DNA from: CAYQCH01 sp964415935
GTDB taxonomy: Bacteria; Patescibacteriota; Patescibacteriia; VMEV01; CAYQCH01
Assembly (NCBI GenBank): GCA_964415935.1
Contig: CAYQCH010000005.1
Span: 1 to 38,933 of the forward strand
Reading direction: 5' to 3'
Length of the DNA: 38,933 bases
In this document: positions 15,903 to 23,279 of the stretch, piece by piece
How the letters are laid out: each line of letters begins with the position of its first letter
How positions within the stretch are numbered: position 1 is the stretch's first letter
The notes under the pieces: model-generated
Databases searched by the model: none
Seen by the model: only the letters and a program-made list of their open reading frames with translations
What the model was told of the DNA's origin: nothing
Program-made: the position numbers and the translations under genes

Positions 15903-16433
15903 CTAGGTTCCGTAAAACCTCGCATGCACCCTGTCGACTTCCGCCGGCTCAGCTGAGTGGGAAAACCGGACGTTCACCTTGTTAAACACGCCTTTGATCT
16001 TTTTGGCCAGTTTGTCCGCCAGCTGGTTTTCGGTTGTCGTTACGCGATAACCGTTTTTTGTTTCTTCAATATCAATGATGCGGTGCTGGGCGTCTTTAAG
16101 CCTGGCCCGCTCGCCGTAATTCCTGATCAGCCTCAGCAGCTCTTTCCTGTGCCGGCTGGGGAAATCTTCGACAAACAACTCCCCTTCAAACTGATGGTCC
16201 TTCACCATCTTGCACGCCGGACACAACCGCTTTTTTGTGATGGGCAGGCGCGGCACCATCAGGATTCCCATGACTTCTTCAGGCGAAACATACCAGCGCT
16301 TCCGGTAATGCACGTTCCCGCAGGTTGGGCATTTGGTCATGCCCTTCTCCTCGCGCCAGTACTGGTCATGCTCGGCTTCTCGGCCGCGCTGCGGCAACTT
16401 TACGTTGTATGGTTCTCGAAAGATGCGCGCCAT
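15903..16433 (-). CDS. BCAM0308 family zinc-ribbon protein
   Basis: A 176-residue protein with two CxxC pairs (C35/C38 in CPTCG and C71/C74 in CPACK) forming a zinc ribbon, followed by 'FPSRHRKELLRLIRN', 'RIIDIEETKNGYRVTTTENQLADKLAKKI' and 'VRFSHSAEP'. This layout matches the BCAM0308 family, which looks distantly like the N-terminus of Nmd3, a ribosome-export factor; the bacterial function is not established. The basic N-terminus (MARIFREPYNVKLPQRGR) is consistent with RNA binding, which is inference. It is monocistronic and divergent from the 16539 gene. Confidence 0.75.
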   Translation of the reverse strand: MARIFREPYNVKLPQRGREAEHDQYWREEKGMTKCPTCGNVHYRKRWYVSPEEVMGILMVPRLPITKKRLCPACKMVKDHQFEGELFVEDFPSRHRKELLRLIRNYGERARLKDAQHRIIDIEETKNGYRVTTTENQLADKLAKKIKGVFNKVNVRFSHSAEPAEVDRVHARFYGT

Positions 16434-16538
16434 ATTTTTGTGACATATGAGTAAATCTCATTGGTTAATACCCCGCGCGCCGCAAAAAATTCAAACACCA
16501 AAAAGCCATCCGAAATTTGGGTGTATACTGTAGGTACT

Positions 16539-17687
16539 ATGAAAAAACCTATCGTGGCTTTAGCAATCGCCCTGCTCCTCTCTCCCGCTCTGCCCGCTCT
16601 GGCGGCAGACACCACCCGTCCGGAAGTCGGCGCCCCAGCGCCCGACCATGCGAACGTCGGCGTTCCCAGCCAGGTGACGGCAACGGTCAGCGATGTCGGC
16701 TCGGGGCTGGCGTCCTGCAATTTGTACGTCAATAACCTGGACGCGGGAGCCATGACCATCAGCGGCAACCAGGCCAGCAAGTCATACACGTTTTTTGAAG
16801 CGGGCATCCACACGATGTTCGTCTTTTGCCGAGACCACGAAAACAATTTTCAATCAGGCCCCAACACGTCCGTCACCGTAACGCCTCCTCCCGGATCAAG
16901 CGATGGGACACCGCCCAGCGTGGGCCAGGTATCGCCGGCGCTTGGCGAGATCGGCACAACCGTAATACTGTCCGTTTCGGTTACGGACAGCGGGTCGGGC
17001 GTCGCTTCCTGCCAGCTGCTGGTAGACGGCTTTGCCCAGGGACCCATGGAGATATTGTTCGGCGTGGCCTCTCGTGAGCACGTCTTTCTGGAGCCCGGCA
17101 GCTATGAAGTGAAGGCGCAATGTTTTGACAGCGCAGGCAATGGCGCCACCGGCACACCGGCCACATTTATTGCTACGCTGCCGGAAACGCCTGCTCCGGA
17201 ACCGACGCGGCTAAACCCCACGCCGCGGCTGGTCAAACTCGCCTGTTTCACCGCAGCGCCCCCCGACGATCCGTGCCGCGCCGTCTACTACCACGGTGCC
17301 GACGACAAACGCCATGCCTTTCCAAACGAAAAAGTTTTTTACTCCTGGTTTCAGGATTTCACGGATGTTCAAACAATTTCCGCTCAGGAACTAGCCGCCA
17401 TTGCGCTTGGCAAACAAGTGACTTACCGGCCGGGATACACGCTGGTCAAATTTGCCAGCATAAACAAAGTCTATGCCGTGGCGCGCGGCGGCGTTTTACG
17501 CTGGGTAACATCGGAGGCCGCGGCAAACGCGTTATACGGCAACGGTTGGAACAAAATCGTACATGACATCTCCGACACCTTCTTTCTCGACTACACCTTT
17601 GGCGCCGACATCCTGGTGCCGCAAGACTTCTCGCCAAACAACGAGCTGACAAATACGCCCACCATCGACGACAACCTGGGGTTCTAG
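16539..17687 (+). CDS. Exported protein with two Ig-like repeats and a YAFPN/TYRPG domain
   Basis: A 382-residue secreted protein. The signal peptide is residues 1-22 (cut after LAA). Two related Ig-like repeats follow (about 25-120 and 125-220), each with 'DxGSGxASC' and a second Cys ('FVFCRDH', 'KAQCFDS'), so a disulfide per repeat is likely. Residues about 248-362 are the same domain as in the M23 peptidase (HAFPN, VTYRPG, GGVLRWV, LYGNGW). It is probably a surface or wall protein; no catalytic motif is seen. TATACT at 16524-16529 is 9 bases before the ATG, so the transcript is near-leaderless. The ATG at 16539 is chosen for its signal peptide. Confidence 0.8.
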   Translation: MKKPIVALAIALLLSPALPALAADTTRPEVGAPAPDHANVGVPSQVTATVSDVGSGLASCNLYVNNLDAGAMTISGNQASKSYTFFEAGIHTMFVFCRDHENNFQSGPNTSVTVTPPPGSSDGTPPSVGQVSPALGEIGTTVILSVSVTDSGSGVASCQLLVDGFAQGPMEILFGVASREHVFLEPGSYEVKAQCFDSAGNGATGTPATFIATLPETPAPEPTRLNPTPRLVKLACFTAAPPDDPCRAVYYHGADDKRHAFPNEKVFYSWFQDFTDVQTISAQELAAIALGKQVTYRPGYTLVKFASINKVYAVARGGVLRWVTSEAAANALYGNGWNKIVHDISDTFFLDYTFGADILVPQDFSPNNELTNTPTIDDNLGF

Positions 17688-17690
17688 GGC

Positions 17691-17719
17691 TTGACATGTA
17701 TCCGTTACGGATATATTAT
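17691..17719 (+). promoter_or_regulatory. PadR gene promoter with palindrome in the spacer
   Basis: TTGACA (17691-17696) and TATTAT (17714-17719) have 17-base spacing. Between and overlapping them is a perfect 7-1-7 palindrome with half-site TATCCGT (17699-17713); with one mismatch the arms extend to 17696-17716. A PadR autorepression site is the natural reading. Confidence 0.65.
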
Positions 17720-17727
17720 GCAGGTAT

Positions 17728-18084
17728 ATGAAACATCATGTACCCAATCCCCCGCTGACTCCGGCCGTTCTTCATATTTTACTTGCGCTTGCAGGCGAGG
17801 ACCGCCACGGCTACGCCATCATGAAGCAGGTGGAACTGGATTCCCAAGGAAAAGTGAATATGGGACCTGGAACGCTGTACGGCTCGCTTGGCCGCATGAT
17901 AGAAGCCGGGCTTATCCGCGAAAGCGGCAAAAAGACAGATCCCAAAATGGGCGATGAGCGTCGGATTTATTATCAAATCACCGGGCAAGGACAAGCTGCG
18001 CTGGCCGCGGAACTGGATCGATACCGCGAAGTGATGGCCGTGGCAAAACGGCTTTCACCCAAAACGTTCGTCTATGGCGCCTGA
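17728..18084 (+). CDS. PadR family transcriptional regulator
   Basis: A 118-residue winged-helix repressor. Visible PadR features are 'LTPAVLHILLALAGEDRHGYAIMKQVE', 'GPGTLYGSLGRMIEAGLI' and 'DERRIYYQITGQGQAAL'. It probably represses its own transcript through the palindrome at 17699-17713. The predicted RNA start falls within 2-4 bases of the ATG, so the mRNA is probably leaderless. Its end overlaps the start of the following membrane protein by 11 bases, the usual pairing of PadR with the gene it controls. Confidence 0.93.
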   Translation: MKHHVPNPPLTPAVLHILLALAGEDRHGYAIMKQVELDSQGKVNMGPGTLYGSLGRMIEAGLIRESGKKTDPKMGDERRIYYQITGQGQAALAAELDRYREVMAVAKRLSPKTFVYGA

Positions 18085-18823
18085 ACGTTCAATTCCGCGC
18101 TTTAGCATCTGGTACGCGCACCTCCTTCGACTTTACCCCAGGCCGTTTCGAGAGAGGTTCGGCGAAGGAATGGAGCAAACGTTTCACGACCTGTGCCGAG
18201 AGCGCCAGCGCGCGCAGTCGGGATTATTTGGATTTATTCTGTGGGTGTTTGTCGAAACATCTGTGCAAATTATTTACCAGAACATACGATTTCAAATTAT
18301 GTATAGCAAAAGCATTCTCCGCGCCGCTCTCGTGACCGCGCTTATTCTCCTGATCCCACTGATCGCCATGCAATTCACCTCTGAAGTGAACTGGTCGGCC
18401 GGTGATTTCGTCTTCATGGGCGTTCTCTTGTTCGGCACCGGCCTTGCCTGGGAGCTGATTTCAAAAAAGTCTGGTAAACCTGCGTATCGCCTCGCTGTCG
18501 CTCTGGCTGTTCTGGCATCATTTCTTCTCATATGGGTAAATGCCGCCGTCGGCATCATCGGCGAAGACAACCCGGCGAACCTGCTGTACCTTGCCGTCGT
18601 CGCAATCGCATTTTTTGGCGCGACGGCGTCTAAATTTGAAGCGCGCAAATCCTCGTACGCCATGTTTGCGGCGGCGGCCGCGCAAGCGTTAGTCCCCGTT
18701 ATAGCGCTTGTTTTCTGGAACAGCGATTTTTCTCCGGGCGTGATGCAAGTGTTCGCCTTAAACGGATTTTTCGTCATGCTGTGGATCGCATCAGGGTTGC
18801 TGCTGCGCCGTGCCGCAGCATAA
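18074..18823 (+). CDS. PadR-linked polytopic membrane protein
   Basis: A 249-residue protein. The N-terminus 'LLRLYPRPFRERFGEGMEQTFHDLCRE' is the short cytoplasmic prefix seen on FtsX-like permeases and their relatives that are paired with PadR regulators. It is followed by one helix and then about six further hydrophobic helices (residues 80-245). The role is unknown; context suggests a stress- or drug-response membrane protein controlled by PadR. It overlaps the regulator by 11 bases in another frame, so expression is coupled, and it ends at a bidirectional terminator. Confidence 0.8.
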   Translation: MAPERSIPRFSIWYAHLLRLYPRPFRERFGEGMEQTFHDLCRERQRAQSGLFGFILWVFVETSVQIIYQNIRFQIMYSKSILRAALVTALILLIPLIAMQFTSEVNWSAGDFVFMGVLLFGTGLAWELISKKSGKPAYRLAVALAVLASFLLIWVNAAVGIIGEDNPANLLYLAVVAIAFFGATASKFEARKSSYAMFAAAAAQALVPVIALVFWNSDFSPGVMQVFALNGFFVMLWIASGLLLRRAAA

Positions 18824-18835
18824 GCCTCCTCAAAT

Positions 18836-18870
18836 AAAAAAAACCGGCTCACATACGAGTCGGTTTTTTG
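18836..18870. terminator. Bidirectional terminator after the PadR operon
   Basis: An A-run, ACCGGCTC, a short loop, GAGTCGGT and a T-run. One G-T pair lies in the stem. It serves the PadR operon and the converging DUF1428 gene. Confidence 0.8.
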
Positions 18871-18881
18871 TTTGGTCTTCG

Positions 18882-19274
18882 TTATTTGCCTACCACCACC
18901 TCAAACCCGCCGTAGGCCATGCGCTTGGTGTCAAACGGCATGTCCTTCATGTGCTCCGGATGCTTTTTGTGATATTCGTCAAACTCTTTCATGACTTTCT
19001 TGTTGACCTGATCGCGGTGGGCTTTGGACTTGTACTCAATGTACGAAAACACCACCAGCTCGTCTTTTTTCAATTTGACCAGCTTGGGAAATTGCAAGAC
19101 GGGAGCTCCGCCCATGTTCGGGCGCATGTCATTTCCCACGCATTCCTTGTACGCCAGCGCGCCATGCTTCATCCATGACTTGGCTCCCATCCTGGCAGCT
19201 TCTTTGTATTTGGCGAGGTTCTTTTTCTTAATGACAAGAACAAACCCGTCGACGTATTTGACTGAATGTTTCAT
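18882..19274 (-). CDS. DUF1428 family protein
   Basis: A 130-residue soluble protein with a dimeric alpha-beta barrel look. 'YVDGFVLVIKKKNLAKYKEAARMGAK', 'LAYKECVGND', 'ELVVFSYIEYKSKAHRDQVNKKVM' and 'FDTKRMAYGGFEVVV' are the recognised DUF1428 (YbaA-like) pattern. No function is established. A TATTCT -10-like box lies 14 bases before the ATG. It sits alone between the PadR operon terminator and the MATE gene, 27 bases after the MATE stop in the same direction. Confidence 0.88.
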   Translation of the reverse strand: MKHSVKYVDGFVLVIKKKNLAKYKEAARMGAKSWMKHGALAYKECVGNDMRPNMGGAPVLQFPKLVKLKKDELVVFSYIEYKSKAHRDQVNKKVMKEFDEYHKKHPEHMKDMPFDTKRMAYGGFEVVVGK

Positions 19275-19301
19275 ATCAAACGCGTTAAGAATAATTCATG
19301 A

Positions 19302-20660
19302 TTACCCTTCAGCTAAGTGCGGCTTTTGCGCCATGCTCTTCCAGACATATCCGGCGCCGGCAACCAGGACGTTTCCCGCAGCAATGGCCCCCCAGACAGA
19401 CTGGATGCTGGTCGGGAAATAGCGCAACGCAACGTACGCAATCGGTACGGACAGTATAAAAAACTTTAAGAAGAATAGCCAAAAACCCGGCCACGACCGG
19501 CCAATGGCCTGAAACGAACTGGCCACAATCATGCTGACGGCCAGAAATCCGTAGGTGCCCGCGACAATCCAGAGATATTGCGTGGCATAGGAAATGACCG
19601 TCGGATCAGCGGTGAAGGCCCCAATGAGAAACCTGCCGAACATCAGCATCAAAATCCCAAGGCCCGTGGCCGACAAAAACCCGGCCAGCACGGCCTTCTT
19701 AAAGACTTCATTGGCACGGCTGATTTTTCCGGCACCCATGCTCTGCCCCATCATGGCCATGGCCGCCAGCCCGAATCCCGCCGCCGGTAAATAGGCGAAA
19801 AACTCCAGACGGAACACCAAACTGAACGCTGTCGCGCCGGCCTCAAGGAATGACCGCGACACCAACGAGACCAATACGGCCAGACCGATGGGGTTGACCA
19901 CTTGCGTCAGCGAAGCCGGAATCCCGATACGAAGCACGTCTTTGGCGGAACGCCAGTGAATACCCACCAGACGCCAGTTGAACCGCACCTTGCGCGTCGG
20001 ACGCGCAAGGACATACAGCCCCATTGCCACAAAAACCGCTTGTGAAATGAGCGTGGCATAGGCGGCTCCGGCAATACCCATGGCCGGAATAAACCCGTAC
20101 CCAAAAATCATCAGCGGGTCCAGGACCATATTGACCAATGTCGAGACCATGAACAGTTTGGTCAGCGTAAACGTGTCGCCTTCCGCGTTAAAGGCGAACA
20201 TCACGTTCATGAGCAAGAAAAACAAAATGGAGCCGCCGGCCGTGATCGTAAAGTACACAAGCGCCGGATCATAAATCGCGCCGACCGCTCCGGAAATCGT
20301 AAGCAGTTGATGGCGAAAGAAAAAACAGAGGGTGGTAAATAGCAAAGACGCGACGGCGGCAAGCGCAAACGACTGCGCCAGCGTGCGCTCAGCTTCCTTT
20401 TCTTCTTTTGCCCCGATATGCATGGCCATGGTTACCCCCGAGCCGACGGCAATACCCATGCTTAAAGAAATCATGATGAACAGCACGATTTGAGAGATGC
20501 TGACGGCGGCAATGGACTCCACGGACAGCTTGCCGACCCAGAACGTGTCGACGATGCTATACAGCGTATAAAAAAACATGGACAGCATCATGGGCCAGGC
20601 CAGCGACCATAGCTGCGGAAATATGGGACCTTTTGTTAAATCCCTCTCTGAATGCGACAT
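19302..20660 (-). CDS. MATE family multidrug efflux transporter
   Basis: A 452-residue protein with twelve hydrophobic helices in two related halves. The N-terminus 'GPIFPQLWSLAWPMMLSMFFYTLYSIVDTFWVG' and the second-half match 'VLRIGIPASLTQVVNPIGLAVLVSLV' are typical of MATE exporters, which expel cationic drugs using Na+ or H+ gradients. The length is normal. AAGGA precedes the ATG with good spacing. An 11-bp perfect hairpin stands just before it (20676-20703) in the leader and could affect translation or mRNA stability. Confidence 0.93.
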   Translation of the reverse strand: MSHSERDLTKGPIFPQLWSLAWPMMLSMFFYTLYSIVDTFWVGKLSVESIAAVSISQIVLFIMISLSMGIAVGSGVTMAMHIGAKEEKEAERTLAQSFALAAVASLLFTTLCFFFRHQLLTISGAVGAIYDPALVYFTITAGGSILFFLLMNVMFAFNAEGDTFTLTKLFMVSTLVNMVLDPLMIFGYGFIPAMGIAGAAYATLISQAVFVAMGLYVLARPTRKVRFNWRLVGIHWRSAKDVLRIGIPASLTQVVNPIGLAVLVSLVSRSFLEAGATAFSLVFRLEFFAYLPAAGFGLAAMAMMGQSMGAGKISRANEVFKKAVLAGFLSATGLGILMLMFGRFLIGAFTADPTVISYATQYLWIVAGTYGFLAVSMIVASSFQAIGRSWPGFWLFFLKFFILSVPIAYVALRYFPTSIQSVWGAIAAGNVLVAGAGYVWKSMAQKPHLAEG

Positions 20661-20675
20661 AGTTTATCCTTGTGG

Positions 20676-20703
20676 CAAAGACCCGGCCAAAACCGGGTCT
20701 TTG
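20676..20703 (-). promoter_or_regulatory. Leader hairpin before the MATE gene
   Basis: CAAAGACCCGG (20676-20686) pairs perfectly with 20693-20703 across a 6-base loop. No T-run follows on the minus strand and the RBS (AAGGA) comes directly after, so it looks like a leader structure rather than a terminator. Confidence 0.5.
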
Positions 20704-20760
20704 TATGAGCGATGTACGTTAATATGGGGACGAATGCAGCATAGCACCATGTTCTCCAGC

Positions 20761-20791
20761 GGAAAAGAGAAAGCAGGGCTCTAAACCCTGC
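20761..20791 (-). terminator. Terminator after the 20820 VOC gene
   Basis: GCAGGG and CCCTGC (20773-20778 / 20786-20791) form a hairpin followed on the minus strand by a TTTCTCTTTT tract. Confidence 0.75.
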
Positions 20792-20819
20792 ATGTTAGGC
20801 CACATCCCGCTGTTATTTC

Positions 20820-21275
20820 CTAGTTTTCAAGTTCCTCTGCCAATCCAATAAGCAGACCCTCAGGGCCGCGGATATAGCAGAGTCGATATGTGCTCTCGTA
20901 CTGCACCACCTCACCGACAAGTTGCGCACCGTGTTTTTTAAGTCGTTCGACCGTATCATCAATGTCGCTTACAGTGAACATGACTCGCAAGTAGCCAAGG
21001 GCATTCACCGGAGCATTCCGATGGTCGGCAACTACCGACGGGGTAAAAAACCGAGAAAGCTCAAGCCGACTGTGACCGTCAGGGGTAACCATCATAGCAA
21101 TCTCTACACGCTGGTCTCCTAACCCAGTCACGCGCCCAGCCCACTCTCCTTCGACAATAGCGCGTCCTTCAAGCCTCAGTCCAAGCTCGGTAAAAAAAGC
21201 AATCACTTCATCGAGGGATTCCACGACAATGCCAATGTTGTCCATCCGCAGCAGTTTGCTTTTCGGTTTATTCAT
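20820..21275 (-). CDS. VOC family (glyoxalase/dioxygenase-like) protein
   Basis: A 151-residue single-unit VOC protein: 'MDNIGIVVESLDEVIAFFTELGL', 'VTPDGHSRLELSRF', 'LGYLRVMFTVSDIDDTVERLKKHGAQLVG' and 'YIRGPEGLLIGLAEEL'. Metal ligands of the type H/E/E are plausible, but the chemistry (glyoxalase, resistance binding or dioxygenase) cannot be told from sequence. The text reads like homologs from common soil bacteria and the gene is AT-richer than most of the window, which suggests transfer. It lies 21 bases after the GNAT stop, so it is probably co-transcribed. Confidence 0.85.
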   Translation of the reverse strand: MNKPKSKLLRMDNIGIVVESLDEVIAFFTELGLRLEGRAIVEGEWAGRVTGLGDQRVEIAMMVTPDGHSRLELSRFFTPSVVADHRNAPVNALGYLRVMFTVSDIDDTVERLKKHGAQLVGEVVQYESTYRLCYIRGPEGLLIGLAEELEN

Positions 21276-21296
21276 CTTGAAAAATAGCCGGTTGGC

Positions 21297-21710
21297 TCAC
21301 TTACCTGTTAGTTTTTTCCTGTTACGCAGTGCCATCCCAGAGAGCTTGCGCATTCCGAATGAACTGTAGAATTTTTCCAACTCAGGATCGCAGACAACAT
21401 CAACCATATATAAATTTTCGAGCTTTGCGAGCATACGTTTCACCAACTGTTTTCCAATACCTCGTCCTTGATACTCCGGTAACACTTCTAAAAATGGGAT
21501 ATAAGCGGACAAAATACCATCTGAAATGGCAGTAATAAATCCGACAACAGTTCCTTCCCCATCGACAGCCAGAACATGATGGTCGCTACCTTTTAGAAGG
21601 TCGTAAAGGGTAGCTGAAGTGGGTTTCCTAGGCCAGTCGACGAAAAAACCTCTCAGGTTAGAGGAGGCAATATTCTCTAAGGAATCGGTATAGGTGACAG
21701 TGCTAATCAT
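21297..21710 (-). CDS. GNAT family N-acetyltransferase
   Basis: A 137-residue acetyl-CoA-dependent transferase. Motif A is PEYQGRGIGKQLV, preceded by 'AYIPFLEVL' and followed by 'VVCDPELEKFYSSFGM', the usual end of the fold. The substrate is unknown: a small amine, aminoglycoside or peptide are all possible. The gene is AT-richer than the core genes. It starts just downstream of a strong hairpin (21729-21748) and precedes the VOC gene as a two-gene unit. Confidence 0.88.
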   Translation of the reverse strand: MISTVTYTDSLENIASSNLRGFFVDWPRKPTSATLYDLLKGSDHHVLAVDGEGTVVGFITAISDGILSAYIPFLEVLPEYQGRGIGKQLVKRMLAKLENLYMVDVVCDPELEKFYSSFGMRKLSGMALRNRKKLTGK

Positions 21711-21724
21711 ATATTCTGTTTATC

Positions 21725-21752
21725 AAAGAACTGGTCTTTCGACCAGTTTTTT
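21725..21752. terminator. Hairpin terminator between the 57-aa gene and GNAT
   Basis: AACTGGTC, TTTC loop, GACCAGTT, then a T-run on the plus strand and TTCTTTG on the minus strand. It can end transcription coming from the minus-strand gene upstream. Confidence 0.6.
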
Positions 21753-21815
21753 GATTGGCTCCCCCTGTTGGACGCATTTAGAACGGTGGATTGGCGGGTA
21801 GTTAAATCTGATGTA

Positions 21816-21989
21816 TTACCGGTCTTTCAAAATTCTCCAGTTTCCGTCGATCCGTTTTAGACGCGGGAGCCTTTTCTTATGCGCCACCTCGCCAGCTTTA
21901 AAATCTCGGCCGGCATAAACACATTTCCCGGCGAGCTTGCCTTTTCCGATGTATGCCCCAAATTTACAGGGCGCGTAAACAAGCTCCAT
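21816..21989 (-). CDS. Unrecognised 57-residue basic protein
   Basis: A small frame starting MELVYAPCKFGAYIGKGKLAG and ending WRILKDR. It contains two Cys and many Lys/Arg, and no family is recognised. The 'CVYAGRDFKAGEV' segment faintly recalls the edge of SET-like domains, but the protein is far too short for one. The ATG lies inside the last codons of the 23028 gene (26-base overlap), which argues for coupled translation. A longer upstream start at 22040 is possible but lies deeper in that gene. Confidence 0.45.
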   Translation of the reverse strand: MELVYAPCKFGAYIGKGKLAGKCVYAGRDFKAGEVAHKKRLPRLKRIDGNWRILKDR

Positions 21990-23028
21990 CTTCACATCCA
22001 AATTCGCAAGGCACACTTGAGGATGTAAAGCCACGCTCATTCACACATGAATACTCCAGGAGTGTGGGTGTTTCTGCATAGTCAAGACAAAAATCCTTTG
22101 GACTTGCTCCCGTAGTAAGTTTAGGTCCATCAAGGTACCCTTTCTTGTAAATATCCGTTCCACCGTCCGTATCGGTGCAGATATACTCTTCTGCCTGTTC
22201 CTCCGGTGGATTGAGTTCATCCGTGAGAGCCTGATTGGGCGCGACGCGTTGATAGCGCTTGACCGATCGAAGAATTTCTTCCACTTGAGAGATGATCATG
22301 TCGTAATTTTCTTTGGGTTCAAGTTGGTTTAATCGCTTCGGTTCCGCGTAGTACATTGCGGCACGAGTATTACCAAACATATCTAAAGCATCACCCGTGG
22401 TAATGACAATGTAATAGTCATGTGCTTGAAACGGTTGTGATCGCTCGCTCCTTTTTTCACCGGACATCGCATATAAAACGACGCCGGGTTCAATCTCCAC
22501 GCGATCATCCTTAACATTAACGTACTGCTCGCGCATTTCATTAATGATTCGATCCGGCGTTTGCGATGCGGATCTCAACTTGGACACACGCAAATACTGG
22601 GGTTGTGGATCAACCATGTCGGTAATATTGATCAAATTAGGATCGAACGTAAGTGTATAAATGTATGGGTAATCAAAAGAACGGAAAAAACTTTGTGAAA
22701 CAACATACCAGCTCATCGGATATTCGAATGTTATCTCGTCCCACTCCACAAAAGCCTTAGGCGACACATATTGGCTTGGGGCAGGTAAATTCCCAGTCTG
22801 ATCAATGCGAGGCGCTGGCGCTTGAGGGGTGAGTGTTTCCTGTTCCGAAACTTGTTTGGGTATTACTGGATTACGCTGTAGCCAAAAAAGATAGCTAAAC
22901 GAGGCTGCCCCAGCGATCATCAACAATACGATTGCCGACCACACCCCCGTGTGGGAATGCTTTGGAGAACTTGATTCGATGATACCATCGCGAACAGGCA
23001 CTTCATTTTTTATTTTAGTTTGTGGCAT
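21964..23028 (-). CDS. Membrane-anchored protein with a C-terminal Cys motif
   Basis: A 354-residue protein: a charged cytoplasmic start, one transmembrane helix (about 29-50), a Pro/Gln spacer, an unassigned domain (about 90-265) and a C-terminal module from residue 284. The module is CTDTDGG...FCLD...YSC...CEFGCEDGACL (Cys at 284, 314, 328, 341, 345 and 350). That module is known from archaeal and candidate-phylum surface proteins, where it sits at the C-terminus of various exported proteins; its role is not established. The gene is AT-richer than the core genes. No enzyme motif is visible. Confidence 0.65.
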   Translation of the reverse strand: MPQTKIKNEVPVRDGIIESSSPKHSHTGVWSAIVLLMIAGAASFSYLFWLQRNPVIPKQVSEQETLTPQAPAPRIDQTGNLPAPSQYVSPKAFVEWDEITFEYPMSWYVVSQSFFRSFDYPYIYTLTFDPNLINITDMVDPQPQYLRVSKLRSASQTPDRIINEMREQYVNVKDDRVEIEPGVVLYAMSGEKRSERSQPFQAHDYYIVITTGDALDMFGNTRAAMYYAEPKRLNQLEPKENYDMIISQVEEILRSVKRYQRVAPNQALTDELNPPEEQAEEYICTDTDGGTDIYKKGYLDGPKLTTGASPKDFCLDYAETPTLLEYSCVNERGFTSSSVPCEFGCEDGACLRAL

Positions 23029-23095
23029 ATAGAGAACGAGAGCGAATCTTTATGATAATAGTATATCGGATTCAACAGGCCATGTCGCAGACACT

Positions 23096-23125
23096 AAAAA
23101 ACACCCATGATACTGGGTGTTTTTT
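23096..23125 (-). terminator. Terminator following tRNA-Asn
   Basis: A stem AAAACACCCA / TGGGTGTTTT with a 6-base loop ends in a T-run on the minus strand immediately after the CCA end of the tRNA. Confidence 0.85.
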
Positions 23126-23199
23126 GGCTCCGGGGCTGGGACTCGAACCCAGAACCGTCACGTTAACAGCGTGCTGCTCTACCATTGAGCTACCCCGGA
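23125..23199 (-). tRNA. tRNA-Asn (anticodon GTT)
   Basis: A full cloverleaf is readable on the minus strand. The acceptor TCCGGGG pairs with CCCCGGA, the D arm is GCTC/GAGC, the anticodon loop is CTGTTAA with GTT at 34-36, and the T arm is CTGGG/CCCAG. The discriminator is G and CCA is encoded. Position 27-43 is a G-A mismatch, the only irregularity. The T loop TTCGAGT is normal. Confidence 0.93.
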
Positions 23200-23279
23200 A
23201 TAAATTGGCTAAAAGAACAAAAACAACCAGGCGAGGCCGGTCATTTGTAGGCCCAATGTATCATAATCCCTTAAATATT

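Noticed and set aside
14786..15925. A 379-codon frame that continues the VOC gene through the N run
   Set aside because: The extra part is the second copy of the contig end and N's; the true start is the ATG at 15691 behind an extended -10.
21747..21771. TTGGCTCC near 21755 as a copy of the tRNA-Asn 3' end (attachment site)
   Set aside because: Only about 8 bases match, expected by chance; no integrase is present.
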